In this document: piece by piece, positions 1-14,015 of the stretch
How positions within the stretch are numbered: the stretch's first letter is position 1
Layout: each line of letters opens with the position of its first letter
NCBI RefSeq assembly: GCF_035594125.1
Contig: NC_087190.1
Span: forward strand, 6,875,962-6,939,961
DNA from: Scylla paramamosain
Lineage: Eukaryota; Arthropoda; Malacostraca; Decapoda; Portunidae
Direction of reading: 5' to 3'
DNA: 64,000 nt
Notes under the pieces: model-generated
The model's database searches: none
What the model was told of the DNA's origin: nothing
The model's input: the letters and a program-made list of their open reading frames with translations, nothing else
Program-made: the position numbers and the translations under genes

Positions 1-3000
1 GCAAAGGGATGGCTAGGAATGGCTGGGCGAGGAGTGGCTGGCAATGGCAGGGAGAGGCTGGGATGGGAGTGGCTAGGAATGGTTGGGGGAAAAGTGACTG
101 TGAATGGCAGGGAAAGGAGTGGCTGGGAATAACTGGAAGAGGAGAGGCTAAAAATGGCTGGGAGAAGAGTGACTGGAAGTGGCTGGGAGACGAGCCATTC
201 CTCTCCAAGCCATTCGTATAACCACTCCTCTCCCACCCATTCCTAGCCACTCCTCTCCCAGTCATTCCCAGCCATTCCATTCCCAACCAATCCTCCCCCA
301 GCCATTCCCAGACACAGCCCTCCCAGCCATTACCAGCCATTCCTCTCTCAACCATTACCAGTTACTCCTCTCCCAGCCAATTCCAGACACTCCCCTAACA
401 GCCATTCCCAGCCACTCCTCTCCCAGTCTCTCCCAGCTACTTCTCCCTCAGCCATTCCCAGCAACTCCTTCCCTAGTCATTCCCAGCCACTCCTTTCCCA
501 GCCACTTCTCTCCCAGCCACTAATCCCCCAGTTATTCCCAGCTACTCATCCCCCAGTCATTCCCAGCCATTCCTTTCCCAGCCACTTCTCTCCCAGCCAC
601 TCTTCCGCCAGCCATTCCCAGACACTGTCCTCCCAGCCGTTACCAGCCATTCCTCTCCCAACCATTACCAGATACTCCTCTCGCAGCCAATTCCAGACAC
701 TCCCCTAACAGCCATTCCCAGCCACTCCTCTCCCAGCCATTCCTAACCAATGCCCTCACAGTCTCTCCCATCCCCATCTCCCCCAGCCATTTCCACCCAC
801 TGCCCTCCCTGCCTCTCAAAGCCACTCCTACCCCGGACACACAAAGGTGATCCTCCCCATCAATTTTCAACCACACCCCTCCCAGCCTCTCCCAGCCATA
901 CAAAGCCATTCACAGCCACTTCTCTCCCAGCCTCTTCTCCCCCCACCCATTCCCAGGCTCTCCCAGCCATTCCCAGCCTCTCCTAGCCACTCCCAGCTTC
1001 TCTCCCAGCTATTCCCAGCCATTCCCATCTCAGCCATTCCCAGCCACTCAAGATTCAGCTATTCCCAGTCACTCCTCTCCCAGACATTCCCAGCTACACC
1101 CCCTTTCAGCTATTCCCAAGTACTAATCTCCCAGCCATTTTCAGCCACTCCTTTCCCAGCCATTCCCCGCCACTCCTTTCCCAGTCATTCCAAGCCACTC
1201 TTCTCCCAGCTATTTCCAGCCATTCACAGCCACTCCTCTCCCGGTCTATCCCAGCTCCTTCACCCCCAGTCATTCTCAGCCAGTCCCCTCCCAGCCTCTC
1301 CTCCCCCAGCCATCCCCAGCCGCTCCATTCCCAGCCACTCCTCCCACAGCCATTCCCAGCCTCTCCCAGTCGCTCCTCTCCCAGCCATTCCTTGTTACTC
1401 CTCTTCCAGCCAATGCCAGCCATTCCTCTCACAGCCATTCCCAGCCACTCCTCTCCCAGCCATTGCTAACCACTCCTCTCCCAGACACTTCTACTCCAGC
1501 CATTCCCAGCCACTCCCCTCCCTGCCCCTCCCAGCCATTCTTCCCCCAACCATTCCCAGCCTCTCTTAGCCACTCCTCTCCCAACCATTCCCAGCCACTC
1601 CTTTCCCAGCCATTCATAGCCAATCCCAGCCACTACTTTCCCAGCCATTCCCAGTTACTTATCTCCCCGGCAGTCCTCTCCCATGCAGTCATTCCCAGCA
1701 ACACATCTCCCAGCCTCTTCGAGCCAATCCCAGCCATTCCCAGCCACTCCTCTCCCAGCCATTCCTCTCCCAGCTATTGCCAGCCATCCCTCTACTAGCC
1801 ATTCCTCTTTCAGCTATTCGCTGTTACACCTGTCTCAGCTATTCCCAGCATTCCTAGCTGCTCCTCCTCCAGCCATTCCCAGACTCTGCTCCCTCAGCCA
1901 TTCCCAGCCATTCTTCTCCCAGTCGTTCCCAGCCATTCACAGCCACTCGTCTCAAATCCATTTCCAGCCACTTCTCTCAGAGCCATTCACAGCCATTCCT
2001 CTCCCAGTCATTTCCACCCACTCCTCCCACAGCTAGACCCCTCCTAGCCTCTCCCAGCCAATGCCAACCAATACTCTCCCAGCCATTTCCAGCCATTTCT
2101 CTCCCAGCCATTCCCAGCCATTCTCAGCCACTCCCTTTCCAGCTAATCCTCTCCTAGCCATTCCCAGTAATTCCCAGTTACTCCCCTCCCAGCCATTCCC
2201 AGCCACTCCTCTCCCAGCCATTCCCAGCCGCTTCTCTCCCAGCCACTCCTCTCTCAGCTATTCCCAGCCACTCCTCTCCCAGCTACCCCTCTCCTAGCCA
2301 CTCCTCTCCCAGCCATTACTAGCTATTCCCAGCCACCCTTCTCTTAGCCACTCCTCTCCCAGCCATTCCCGGCCACTCTTCTTTCAACCATTCCCAGTTA
2401 CTCCTCTCCCAGCCATTCTAAGCCTCTCCTCTCATAGCCATTGTTAAACACTCCTCGCCCAGTCTCTTCCAGCCACTCCTCCCCCAGCCATTCCAGCCTC
2501 TCCCAGCCAATCCCTGCCACTCCTCTCCCAGTTTCTCCCAAACACTCCAGCTTCTCCCAGCCGAACCCAACCATTCCTCTCTCAATCTCTTCCAGCCATT
2601 CCAAGCTACACCCCTCCCAGCCACTCCTCTCGCGGCCATTTTCAGCCGCTCCTATCCCAGCCATTCCCAGCTACTCCTCTCCTAGACACTTCTCTCCCAG
2701 CTATTCCCAGCCACTCTTCTCACAGCCACTTCTCTCCTAGCTACTCCTCTCCCACCCATTCCCAGCCAATCCCAGCCACTTCTCTCCCAGCAGTTTCCAG
2801 TCACTCCTCTCCCAGCCATTCCCAGCCACTCTTCTCTCAACCATTTTCAGCCATTCATAACCACTCCTCTCCCAGCCTCTCCCAGCCACCTCTCCCCCAG
2901 CCATTCCTAGCCCATCTTCTCCCAGCAATTCCCAATTACTCCTCTCCCAGCCGTTCCCAGCCTCTCCTCTCCTAGCCAATCCCAGACAGTCCTCTGGATT

Positions 3001-3055
3001 CCAATCCCAGCCTCTCCTCTCCCATCGAATCCCAGCCACTCCTATCCTATTCTAT
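1..3055. repeat. GC-rich 25-bp minisatellite, copy 1
   Basis: The array alternates a 10-bp word (CCAGCCATTC) and a 15-bp word (CCAGCCACTCCTCTC), giving a degenerate 25-bp composite unit. Bases 1 to about 190 show the G-rich complement; the C-rich strand follows from about 195. Long open frames on both strands come from the lack of stop codons and encode only shuffled Ser/Pro or Gly/Trp/Glu words, so they are not genes. A second copy lies at about 15,306-18,605. The left end lies outside the window. Confidence 0.95.
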
Positions 3056-3419
3056 GGTAACCTTTCCTACTCCTAACCTACTTAAGTGAGTCCGTTTGGT
3101 GATCTTTGTAGTTTACAGGGTGGGACAACGGGTGGGGATGGCAGTTCCCCCCTGGGCAGCTCCTTCACCATACTGTGTGTTTTGTACCCACGCTTCCCTC
3201 ACGCAATCTTAAAGTTCATCACGAGCACCCAACACATTTGTTGGTAAACTTGGTCTACTTCCGCATCTTCTGGTTACGTTAATTCATATTAAACATTTAT
3301 CATAATATAATATATATTATTTTTTATGGCGTCCAATAATATTTATTAATATTATATTAAGTATATTCTTAGCAGATAATTTTATTTATTTATTTTTATT
3401 TTTTTTTAAGTTCTTAAGA

Positions 3420-3500
3420 GGGATTTGAACGCTTGCGTCCAACACTCCTCCAACACTCCAACGGTCCTCCAGACCGTCACTCTGTCCACTGGGCCATGGA
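3420..3500 (-). repeat. tRNA-derived SINE head or tRNA pseudogene, copy 1
   Basis: Read on the minus strand, the stretch has a pol III A-box-like segment (TGGCCCAGTGG) followed by a B-box-like CGTTCAAATCC. An A-rich stretch comes next, as expected of a retroposed tRNA relative. The acceptor stem does not fold well, so it is not a functional tRNA gene. The paralogue at 18,988-19,054 lacks about 14 bp in the middle. Confidence 0.5.
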
Positions 3501-4071
3501 AACCTCAATACACCTCAGGGTAAAGAAGATATATTTGAACACAGTATTTCCCTCCCTGTGTTCATGCCGTACCAAAAGTTCAATAAGAATAACTACTGTC
3601 GATTTTAATGTAAACATTTACATTCGCTGTGTAAACATTTACATTCACAGCGATAATAAGATAAAATTAAGTATTGTGGACTGTTGTGGGAGTAGCAATC
3701 ATGGCGTGCAAACAGCAGTAGATGAGATTAAAGAGCTTGTGTGTGGAGGCGCCTGTGGGAACCCTCCCCTGTGTTGCGTGGTGACTGGCACACGTGCTTC
3801 ACCACTACCACCACCACCACAACACACCACTACACCCTTAAAGCACTCGCTTGTTATTCACGCAGGATTTACCTACCAGCAGAAAGAAAGCTTCCGGCGG
3901 GGAGGGAGGGCGGCGGGGGAGGAGTTAAAGAGGAGGGGGTAGGGGGACCAGGGGAGGCCGAGGACTTGTGTGTGCTTTCATTTTTTTTTTTTTTTTCACA
4001 TGTCAAACAAATATCGTTGTAAGTCACCGCCCAGCAAACCACCCCTTACAAATTCACCATCCTAGCGACAG

Positions 4072-4075
<4 letters not shown>

Positions 4076-4114
<39 letters not shown>
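4076..4114. repeat. (TG)n microsatellite
   Basis: An uninterrupted TG tract of about 39 bp. The paralogous tract in the second copy is at 19,609-19,649. Confidence 0.97.
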
Positions 4115-4116
<2 letters not shown>

Positions 4117-4250
4117 GACAGCGGGCATTCATAATATAAATCATTATAAATACAGCAGCAGTCTGTGACAACCTCACTCATCCCTGCCGTTCTCCTCTTT
4201 CTCCTTCCTTTTGTCGCTTTTCATTCTATCTCTCCCTCCTGTACATATCT

Positions 4251-4252
<2 letters not shown>

Positions 4253-4343
<91 letters not shown>
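4253..4343. repeat. (GA)n microsatellite
   Basis: An uninterrupted GA tract of about 91 bp. The paralogue at 19,789-19,862 is shorter, so the tracts changed length after duplication. The Arg-Glu open frame across it is an artefact. Confidence 0.97.
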
Positions 4344-4346
<3 letters not shown>

Positions 4347-5349
4347 TTCGTTCAGTTTGTGTCCATTCTAAGTATTATTGTTATTCTTATTAATATCATA
4401 ACTACTAAAATAATAAATGTAAGAAGAATAATAATCATTATCATAAAGTGCATTGTTCTTTTTTATACCTGCAGTACAATCAAGATCCAGCGAGTCTGGT
4501 TGGATCTTGCCTATAATACGAGTAATTCATCAAACACACACACGCCCTCGGCCGCCCCTGGCCTCCATACTCCCTTCTCTTTAACTCTTTCCCCGCCACA
4601 TCTTCCTCCCGGTCAGAAGCTTTCACCCTGCCGATAATTAAATCTCATGTGTAGAACAAGTGAGTGGTGGAAGGGCATTCAGCTGCCAAGAGACTGTCAC
4701 CAACTTTTTTTTTAGGTGACTGTACGAGCTGGCAAGACTCGCTCCTGCGGCGCATTCAGCAGTCATTAGTTCCACCTTGACATAGTGGTGGTGTACCTCG
4801 CCCGTATCAGCACCTGGCTCTGTGTGCAGCGCGGGGAAAGGTTGAAGACCGCTGGGATAAAACAAGACGCAAGGTAAACTTCATTAAGATATGATAACCA
4901 GGATCATAAGTTTTTTTCTTTTATTTTCTTTCACATTTCAAACTATAAAAGTCTCATTCACGAAAAACTGCTCTTCACAAAGGACTGTATTCTGAAACAC
5001 TTCCGCTCCGCACCTCCACTACTTTCAAAAGACTCGAGGCAGATGAAGGCACACTGGTTTTTGAGTGTTTATACAGTGCTAGTGACAGATTAACAAGATT
5101 TCTACATTATTATTAAGAGAAACAGTCTTGAGAAACAGGCTAATCATCTCTGTGGCCTTTAAAAATAGTCATGATGAGAGAGTAGAGTGTTTCTGAATAT
5201 GGGCGTATTTGGTAAGTTACACGGGTTTTTAAAGATGTAGTTATGGTTCTAGTGATAGATTAACAAGATTTCTACATTATCATTAAGAGAACCCGGCTAA
5301 TTATTTATGTGGCTTTTAAAAATAGTTGTGTTGAGAGAGCTGAATGCAG

Positions 5350-5990
5350 ACCAGACACGCACAGCTTAACTACAGCGAGTCAGGAAGGAAAACAAGCTTA
5401 AAACCACGAAACAGCTGGGGAAACAAGCACCACGCCCCAAATGTCTCAAAGTAAAGACAGACACATCACGATTCACGAAAGGAAACTGCATTTCACACAG
5501 CCACGGACAGGCAAAGTTAACAAAACTGAGATAGGAAGTAAAACAAGCTTAAAATCATGAAACAGCTGAGGACACAAGCACCACGCCCCAAATGCCTCAT
5601 GGTAAAGGCAACATTCTCCATTGATAGGCAGAAAAACCGCTCTTCACGCAGACACGCACCTCTAAATTTAAACAAACTTAACTCAGGAAAGAAAACAAGC
5701 TTGAAAAAAAAAAAAATGACAGTGAGGAACATAAGCACCACACCTTAAATACTTCAAAATAAATTGAACATTCTCAACTGAGAGACAGAAAAAATAAATA
5801 AATAAATAAATAAATAAAAAATATAATAATAAAAAAACCCTGATCTTTATAGACACGTACAGGTAAACTTAACTAAGGCGAGTCAGAAAGTAAAACAAGC
5901 TTAAAGAATCATATAACAGAGCCGGGGACAGAAGCACCTCACCCAAAATGCTTCAAGACAAAGGCAACATTCTCCCTTGATATACAAACA
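5350..5990. repeat. Degenerate tandem repeat of about 150 bp, four units, copy 1
   Basis: The anchor word AAACAAGCTTAAA recurs near 5,391, 5,540, 5,694 and 5,893. Each unit also carries variants of CACGCCCCAAATGTCTCAA and of GACAGGCAAAGTTAAC. The block lies just 3' of the ERMARD-like stop codon (read on the minus strand) and is present in both copies of the duplication. Confidence 0.75.
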
Positions 5991-7029
5991 GCCTCGTCCC
6001 AACGATTCATCTAAGGATCTGTTTGTGACGCTAAATTCTCCATAGCTTTGAGTACCCCCTCCAGGACCCGCATGAGACTGGAAAAACTATCCCTCTCCAT
6101 CTCTGGAACATCTTGGAGAGACGGAACAACCATATAAACAGCCTGGAGTAAGTGGTAGCAAGTCCACACCACCACAGGCACCGCGTTGAGTTGTCTTTTT
6201 TAAGTCTCCCTTCGTCTAGACCTCATTTTTTTTCTTTTCTCTAAACTGCGTGTGTTTGAAGGAGAGACTATCCTGTGTGTTCCTGAGGCTGGCGTTGATG
6301 TTAGTGGTCATTCTTCTCAATACTGAGACCACTTCCAGCTCAGATTTGGGTCGGTGAAGGACTTGGAAGGTTATATTATGGATTTTTCCTATGAATTCCG
6401 TGGTTTTTGTTAATGGGAGGGTGGTGTGCGTGCGTGAAAGAGGTGGGTAACTTAGATTTCCTTTTATTTTGGGTTTATCTTCATCGTTTTCGGTCCTTTC
6501 ACTTCCTTCATTTCCCTTCTTTTCTACTCCATTGTCACTATTCACCTATTTATCAGTTCTTCCTTTTTTCCCCTTCCTATCTCCCACTTCCACATCACTC
6601 TTGCCTTTCACCTCTTCCGCTCTCTCACACAGTCTATCCATCTCTTCCACCAACACCTCCACCTGTTTCTCCTACTCCACATAATCCATCTCGCTTCTCT
6701 CCACTCTCTTCCACTCCTTCCACCCGCCCAGGAGGGAGGTGGAAGAGAGGAGGGCCTCGTGGAGGAGAGAAGTAGGGTGGTAGTGACTCCTGTATCCACT
6801 TATCCACCTTCTAAGAACCTGTAATGCATTTTCTGTCTCCTGCGATAGGCGAGTGGATGAGAGGAGAGGTGGATGAGGAAGAATAGGATGTTTTATACTT
6901 TCCATACCCTTATTGGAACTCTCAAACGCTATCTTCTTTTTGTGTTTATCGTCCTTTATTTCTGCCTCTTCTGTTTCATCAGCATCGTCTTTTCTTGTTC
7001 CTATTTGGGATTGACGTATGATTATGACG

Positions 7030-7070
7030 ATGATAATAATAATAGTAATAATAATAATAGTAGTAGTAAA

Positions 7071-7106
<36 letters not shown>

Positions 7107-7158
7107 TTATTATTATTATTACTATTAGTATTATTATTATTAATATTATTAATATTTT
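7030..7158. repeat. (AAT)n/(ATT)n low-complexity tract
   Basis: Imperfect AAT repeats run into ATT repeats, forming an AT-rich foldback. It lies in the intron between ERMARD-like exon b and the terminal exon. The second copy has an (ATG)n tract in the same place (22,873-22,959). Confidence 0.9.
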
Positions 7159-7350
7159 TTCATCATTATTTGCCGTCTTGCTATATGGATACATAAATTA
7201 CTTTTTTTTTTTTCATCTCTCCTGTTAATATTTAATCTCACAACCTCCTCCCCTTCCTCCTCTTCTGCTTACTACTACTATTACTACTTCTACTACTAGT
7301 GTTATACCAATGCCACCACAATGCCGGAAAAGCCACAGCTTGAAACATAC

Positions 7351-7583
7351 CTTCAGTCATTCCACTTTCTTCTCTTCTTTCTTCAATTTGCACCTCTCCT
7401 CCTCCTCCTGCGCCTCCTGCTTTTCCTACTGTCACAGGAGCAGCAAGGGCATGGTCGAGGGTAGTGTAAAGAGCCGTGTGTTGGGCAGTAATCACCTGCT
7501 AAGGCACCTTATTGGCCCACGCAAAGAGGCTCCGCAGGGAACACTCCAGCTGGAGGAGGAGCAGTGCCAGCCCCACCCAGTGC
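7351..7583 (-). pseudogene. ERMARD: ERMARD-like exon b, copy 1
   Basis: The 233-nt exon lies between acceptor CTGCAG and donor GTATGTTTC. It reads HWVGLALLLLQLECSLR, then a TAG where copy 2 has a Ser codon, then ITAQHTALYTTLDHA, then a Gly/Ala/Glu-rich tail. Its length of 2 + 3n nt fits the split codons at both ends, as in copy 2. Confidence 0.75.
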
Positions 7584-7894
7584 CTGCAGGAGGGGGTGAA
7601 GGTGGTGCTGATCAGAAAGGGATCAAGGACTAACTGCAGAAGGAGGTGGTGTAGGTGGTGGTGGTGGTGTATAAAGGAAGAGATGAAGGGTAACTGCAGG
7701 AGGTAGTGACTGGAAAGGGATGGTGTGTTCTGGTGACATCAAGAAACACAGCTGCCCACACTGAACTACAGACATCTGGAATGACTTAAGTGAAGATGTG
7801 GTTATGATGTTGTGCTAATTTGCTGCCAGATGACAATTCTCCGTGAGTGCAAAATAGTGAAATGAAAGCATCAAAACATACTCCAGAACTAGGT

Positions 7895-8035
7895 GAAGAC
7901 AACCAGGCAAACACAAAACAGGCAAACACAAAACAGGCAAACACAACCAAGCAAACACAACCAGGCAAACACAACCAGGTAAACACAAAACAGGCAAACA
8001 CAGCAAGGCAAACACAACCAGGCAAACACAGCAAG
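7895..8035. repeat. 14-bp intronic minisatellite, copy 1 (about 10 units)
   Basis: The unit is CAACCAGGCAAACA with variants. By position it is in the ERMARD-like intron upstream of exon b. Homology with copy 2 ends inside this array, so it marks the right edge of copy 1. The Cys/Leu/Val/Pro open frames on the minus strand are artefacts of a 42-nt (3 x 14) period. Confidence 0.92.
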
Positions 8036-9577
<1,542 letters not shown>

Positions 9578-9584
9578 CTACCAA

Positions 9585-10316
9585 TTGTTTATTGATTAGG
9601 GAAACAACAGAACGCCTGACTTCTGATCTTTCTAAAATTTCTGAATGGGTCAGAGCAAACCTGATATTGTTCAATGCCTCAAAAATTTAATTCCTCCATC
9701 TATCAACTTGACACAACCTTCCAGACAACTATCCCCTCTTCATCAACGACACTCAACTGTCGCCCTCTTGTACACTGAACATCCTCAGTCTGTCCTTTAC
9801 TTGTAATCTGAACTGGAAACTTCACATCTCATCTCTAGCTAAAACAGCTTCTATGAAGTTATTCATTCTGATACGTCTCCCTCCGTTTTACTCACTCCCC
9901 CAGCTGCTAACTCTGTACAAGGGCCTTATCCGTCCATGTATGGAGTATGCTTCACATATCTGGGAGGGTTTCACTCATACCACTCTTCTAGACAGGGTAA
10001 AATCAAAAGCTTTTCATCTCATCAACTCCTCTCCTCTTACTGACTGTGTTCAACCTCTCTCTCATTGCCGTAATGTTGCATCTTTAGCTGTCTTCTACCA
10101 CTATTTTCATGCTAACTGCTCTTCTGATCTTGCTAACTACATGCCTCCCTTCCTCCCGTGGCCTCGCTGCACGAAACTCTTCTTTCTCTCATCCCTGTTC
10201 TGTCCACATCTAATGCAAGAGTTAACCAGCATTCTCAATTATTCATCCCTTTCTCTGGTAATTTCTGGAACTCCCTGCCTGCTTCTGTATTTTCACCTTC
10301 CCATGACTTGAATTCT
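9585..10316 (+). mobile_element. LINE-B 3' fragment (jockey/CR1-like non-LTR), degenerate
   Basis: The reading covers the end of the reverse transcriptase and the C-terminal region. It begins at [12 protein letters not shown] and continues through LYKGLIRPCMEYASHIW and PLSHCRNVASLAVFYHYFHANCSSDL. The order and words match the longer copies at 26.1-28.9 and 49.3-52.6 kb. Frameshifts and an in-frame stop near 9,690 break it. Homology stops at a GAATTC at about 10,316, where BEL/Pao sequence begins, so the normal LINE-B 3' end is missing. Confidence 0.85.
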
Positions 10317-12235
10317 GTTGTTTGGAAGCTTGATATTATCATCTTTAAGAGGAAGGGTTAACTCATAATGCCCATCCTTCAGCAGATGTACTCCTTCTTC
10401 CATCTTACTCACAAACCTTTTATCTTCATATGATAATGGATTGTCACCTGACTTTCCATCACCGAAGTCAAATTCAAACATATCCCTCACATGAAAAGGA
10501 TTAATCATCTCTGGTTTTAGTAGGAACCACTAAGAAATTAATGCTCTTTTCTTCATTAATTTCTACTTCTTGTGTCACTGTTCTGCAGACTACCATTGTA
10601 TCCTCCACTGGACTTGTATGAGGAGAGATTCTATCAATGATCCCCCAACATAGCTCTGTCCTACATGCATAGGGATGCTTCTTACTATCACCTGCTATTT
10701 GCTCTTCTGCCATAATGGCTTCTGCACAATCAAGAACAATGAGGAGTCATATGTCAACATTTGGGTCATATTTCATTAGTTTGTCAGAGATCGCCTTCAA
10801 GTGGGTCCAGTTACAAGCAGTCTTGGGCCTTGGCATCTGACTTTATCTAGCTGAAATGTTTTCTGTTGAATGTGCTGAAGTGATTGATATTTCCACTTCT
10901 TCATTATTACCTCTCACTTTAAGTCCATGAACTTTATAGAATCAGTGATTTGTTTTCCACTTATTGTGTGAATATTAAGTGACATTGGTGGGCTGCTGAC
11001 TTCCAATTTATCCAGTGTACTTTCCTTGATGAATGAAGCATCAGACTGCTCATCCAGCAATCCATGCACTAAAATTTTATTCTATTCATTATTAACATGA
11101 TGTAACCATACAGGAACTGTCATGGTGTGCATGTCATGTGTCACTGATTCTGTCAATTTGACCTTATTTGCTACTACTACTGTGGATTTGTTATCACTTT
11201 TAGGCTGAGTTGCTTGTTCTGGCACCCTTTGGCTCTCAGTTCTCGTCATGTCACCATTGTGAAGAGCTGTGGGATGGTATCTCTGACATACTTTACATAA
11301 TTTCCTTCTTCTACAATTTTTCCCTTTCTGACCCACTTTTAAACACCCTGTACATAACCATCTTTCTTTAGCAAATGTGTACCTGGTATTACTATCAAGT
11401 TTGGCAAATTCCTTGCAATCTTGTTGGCTTGTACGAGTACATTCAATTTACTTTGGAATGAACACATTGGTTTTTCTTCAATTGATATAGCCATGAAAGT
11501 TCTGCTCCCTCTATTCTTTGTCATGGTGTTTGATTCCCTTGGTTTCCATTTGGCTGCTTGTTTCAGTTTTGTTCCAGTTATTTACTTCCCTATTTACTGA
11601 ATCCCAGGAAACAAAGGGATTGCTTGCTCCTTTCGCTTCCTTCTGGGTAAATTTACATAACATTTCAAAGGGTGTTTGGTGCTCATCATCACTACTAGGA
11701 ATGCTGCTGTTACTGTTAGTGTCGAGATACTCGTATGTCATCACTTGTTTTCTCCAGTCATGAACCATATGATCAGGGAGTTTGATTAGTACCTTTCTCT
11801 GCTCCCTAGGGTCGTCCAGAAATTACAAGTGAGAAGAGTGTTTTATTGCAGCTAGACAGCACTTCAAAAAATCCAAGAATACTGTTAAGGCCAGACCATT
11901 ATGCTTAGAGACTGGTGGCCAATTCATTAACTTTCTTGTGTAAGCATCAGCTATGATACTTTTGTTTCCAAATCTCTTCCTAAAAATTTTATTTGCCTGC
12001 CCATAGTCAGCATCAGTTAAGGTACATTAACATTTTAATAGCATCCTTTGCTTCACCAGTTGTATACTTGTTTAAGTAGGCGATTCTATCAATATTACTA
12101 GAAGTTCTAGATTCTACATAAGTTTCAATGTTTATTTGTCTAATATTTTTATTTGTCTAATTTCTTTTATTTGTCTAATCTTTGTAGCTGCACCAGCAGG
12201 TCTTCATTAGCTCTTAGGTAATCCATTTTACTGAT
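10317..12235 (-). mobile_element. BEL/Pao LTR retrotransposon remnant (gag and protease)
   Basis: Read on the minus strand the order is: gag-like sequence (about 12,100-11,520) with DUF1759-style words, a zinc-knuckle segment with CKVCQRYHPTALH (about 11,270-11,320), an aspartyl-protease-like segment with LLDEQSDASFI (near 11,050), and the linker PYACRTELCWGII (near 10,650). It ends at KLPNN near 10,320, before the reverse transcriptase. CxxC...HPTxLH and DxQSD are typical of BEL/Pao polyproteins. Many stops and frameshifts break it. No LTRs, reverse transcriptase or integrase are seen. It is a dead fragment interrupted by LINE-B sequence at its 3' side. Confidence 0.8.
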
Positions 12236-12268
12236 TGCACACATCATCGTAGGGTCGAGGAAAGGCAG

Positions 12269-12787
<519 letters not shown>

Positions 12788-13950
12788 TTAGGCATTTGAT
12801 ATAAGTTCTGAGAAGCATTGCATGTTACGAGACGCTATCATATACTCACCATTTTGTAGGTCAATGGCTGAGTCACCGTGGATTTTTGGAGAGTTTGGGT
12901 CACTTTCTACACCAGTTGGATATAGCCCTTGGGAAGTGATGCTCCTTATCATGATTCTGGATGGCTGGGATGAGGTGCACTTACGGTTTCCTTTGCTTGT
13001 TACAGATTGTTTTGCTAAAAAAATGTCTCTTACTGATTCTGTTTTGAGTTTGTTTCTGTCTTCAGTTCTCATTCTGTTTATGTCCCAAAAACATCTTTTG
13101 CAATCTGCATTTATATGGGGCAATGAAAGGCATGCTAGCGCAAAGGCAGACACTCACTTGCACTTAGAGCATCCCTCACTATCCAGAATCAGCCTTATCT
13201 CACCCCAAAACAAATCAGGAGCTTTATCTTTTATTTTTCCATTTCCTTCCCCCCACTCATGATGTTTTCTGGGAGATCTTCAAACTCAAGCTTCCTCCAT
13301 TCGTCATCCAGTTGCTGCAGTGTGGCATCATCTCCACCAATTATGTGTGGAAGATGAACTGCCTGAGTAACCAGACTAGATTCGTTTACTTCTTTCTTAC
13401 CCAGGACGTAGGCTGGCTCCAAGATTGACAGTATTGAGAGAACTGGGTCCTCAAAATCAAGTCTCTTCTTGATCTGTTCTGCAGCTGTGACAAGGAAAGA
13501 TCTGCATCTCTTCTGGAATTCAGTCATTTCGTCTCTATCCTTATACAGATCAGGAGTACTCGTTACTCTTTCAGGCACAGAAGCTCCTAAGTAAGTAAGT
13601 CCATTCACGCTTATTTCTTGGTTCATTATTACCGAGCGGTTGCTTCATCACACTGTCTCTCTTCATGAACGTCAACAGTATATCCTTGTACAGACTACAA
13701 ACTTGACTATGACGTGCATTTATCACAACTCTTTCACTTTGAAAATGAAGGTTAAAGTGGGTGAATCTGGGCAACACTGATTCAAGGAACAAATAATATA
13801 GTCTAACAAAAGGAATATGCAATAGTTCATAAGCATTCTTTAGTGCGTGTGAATAGCTCTTACTCTGCTGATTGTGTAAGTCTGTGAAAAAGAGCTGCAG
13901 AGCACCCCATTGTTCCAGCATCCTCTTGATGACAGCACTGTAGGAGAGCC

Positions 13951-13955
<5 letters not shown>
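12788..13955 (-). pseudogene. hAT-like transposase, C-terminal half (broken)
   Basis: Three frames on the minus strand together read as the C-terminal half of a hAT-superfamily or derived transposase. They start at RWLSYSAVIKRMLEQWGAL beside the AC tract, continue through LLHIPFVRLYYLFLESVLP and FWGEIRLILDSE, and end in LSLPHINADCKRCF with NKLKTESVRDIFLAKQ. The last two match the hAT dimerisation region (LPHxNAxxER.F). It is broken by a frameshift near 13,600, another near 13,230, and an in-frame TGA just before the dimerisation segment near 13,157. The N-terminal half is absent. Whether it was a transposon or a domesticated gene is unclear. Confidence 0.7.

Positions 13956-14011
<56 letters not shown>
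13955..14011. repeat. (AC)n microsatellite
   Basis: A pure AC tract of about 57 bp directly upstream (minus strand) of the first coding block of the hAT-like pseudogene. The tract ends in TGTAG on the minus strand, so it may have been part of a polypyrimidine/acceptor region. Confidence 0.97.

Positions 14012-14015
<4 letters not shown>

Larger units (their letters stand above)
3056..5349. other. Non-coding spacer of the duplicated unit, copy 1
   Basis: No supported gene is seen. The stretch holds a tRNA-like remnant, TG and GA microsatellites, a purine-rich patch near 3,895-3,960, and a degenerate tandem duplication at about 5,060-5,330 (word CTAGTGACAGATTAACAAG). The same sequence recurs at about 18,606-20,850 with small indels, which defines it as part of the duplicated unit. 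Confidence 0.7.
6011..7583 (-). pseudogene. ERMARD: ERMARD-like gene, 3' exons, copy 1 (broken)
   Basis: Two exons are recognisable. Exon b (7,351-7,583) matches the family segment containing TAxxTALYTT and opens after a CTCCTGCAG acceptor. Its donor GAAG|GTATGT joins in phase to the terminal exon (6,011-7,000), which opens after an AG at 7,001. The stop at 6,011-6,013 follows a conserved C-terminal helix (MENLASQTDP). ERMARD is a poorly understood ER membrane protein with a DUF4209 domain. Disablements: TAG at 7,499-7,501, TAG at 6,672-6,674, a TAA near 6,205 in the C-terminal frame, and a net 406-bp deletion near 6,930 relative to copy 2. No exon upstream of exon b is present. Identification rests on remembered family residues and intron phases, not on a search. 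Confidence 0.75.

Noticed and set aside
9..3039. Many open frames of 60-240 aa on both strands in the first minisatellite
   Set aside because: They overlap in all frames, repeat one 25-bp unit, and lack start context or any domain. The frames are open because the repeat lacks stop codons.
4165..4371. Arg-Glu repeat protein
   Set aside because: Translation of the GA microsatellite; the paralogue has a different length and no conserved flanks.
7895..8035. CRISPR-like array of short repeats
   Set aside because: Units are contiguous with no unique spacers, in a eukaryotic intron; it is a minisatellite. The same holds for the 96-bp satellite, whose variants are related monomers and not spacers.
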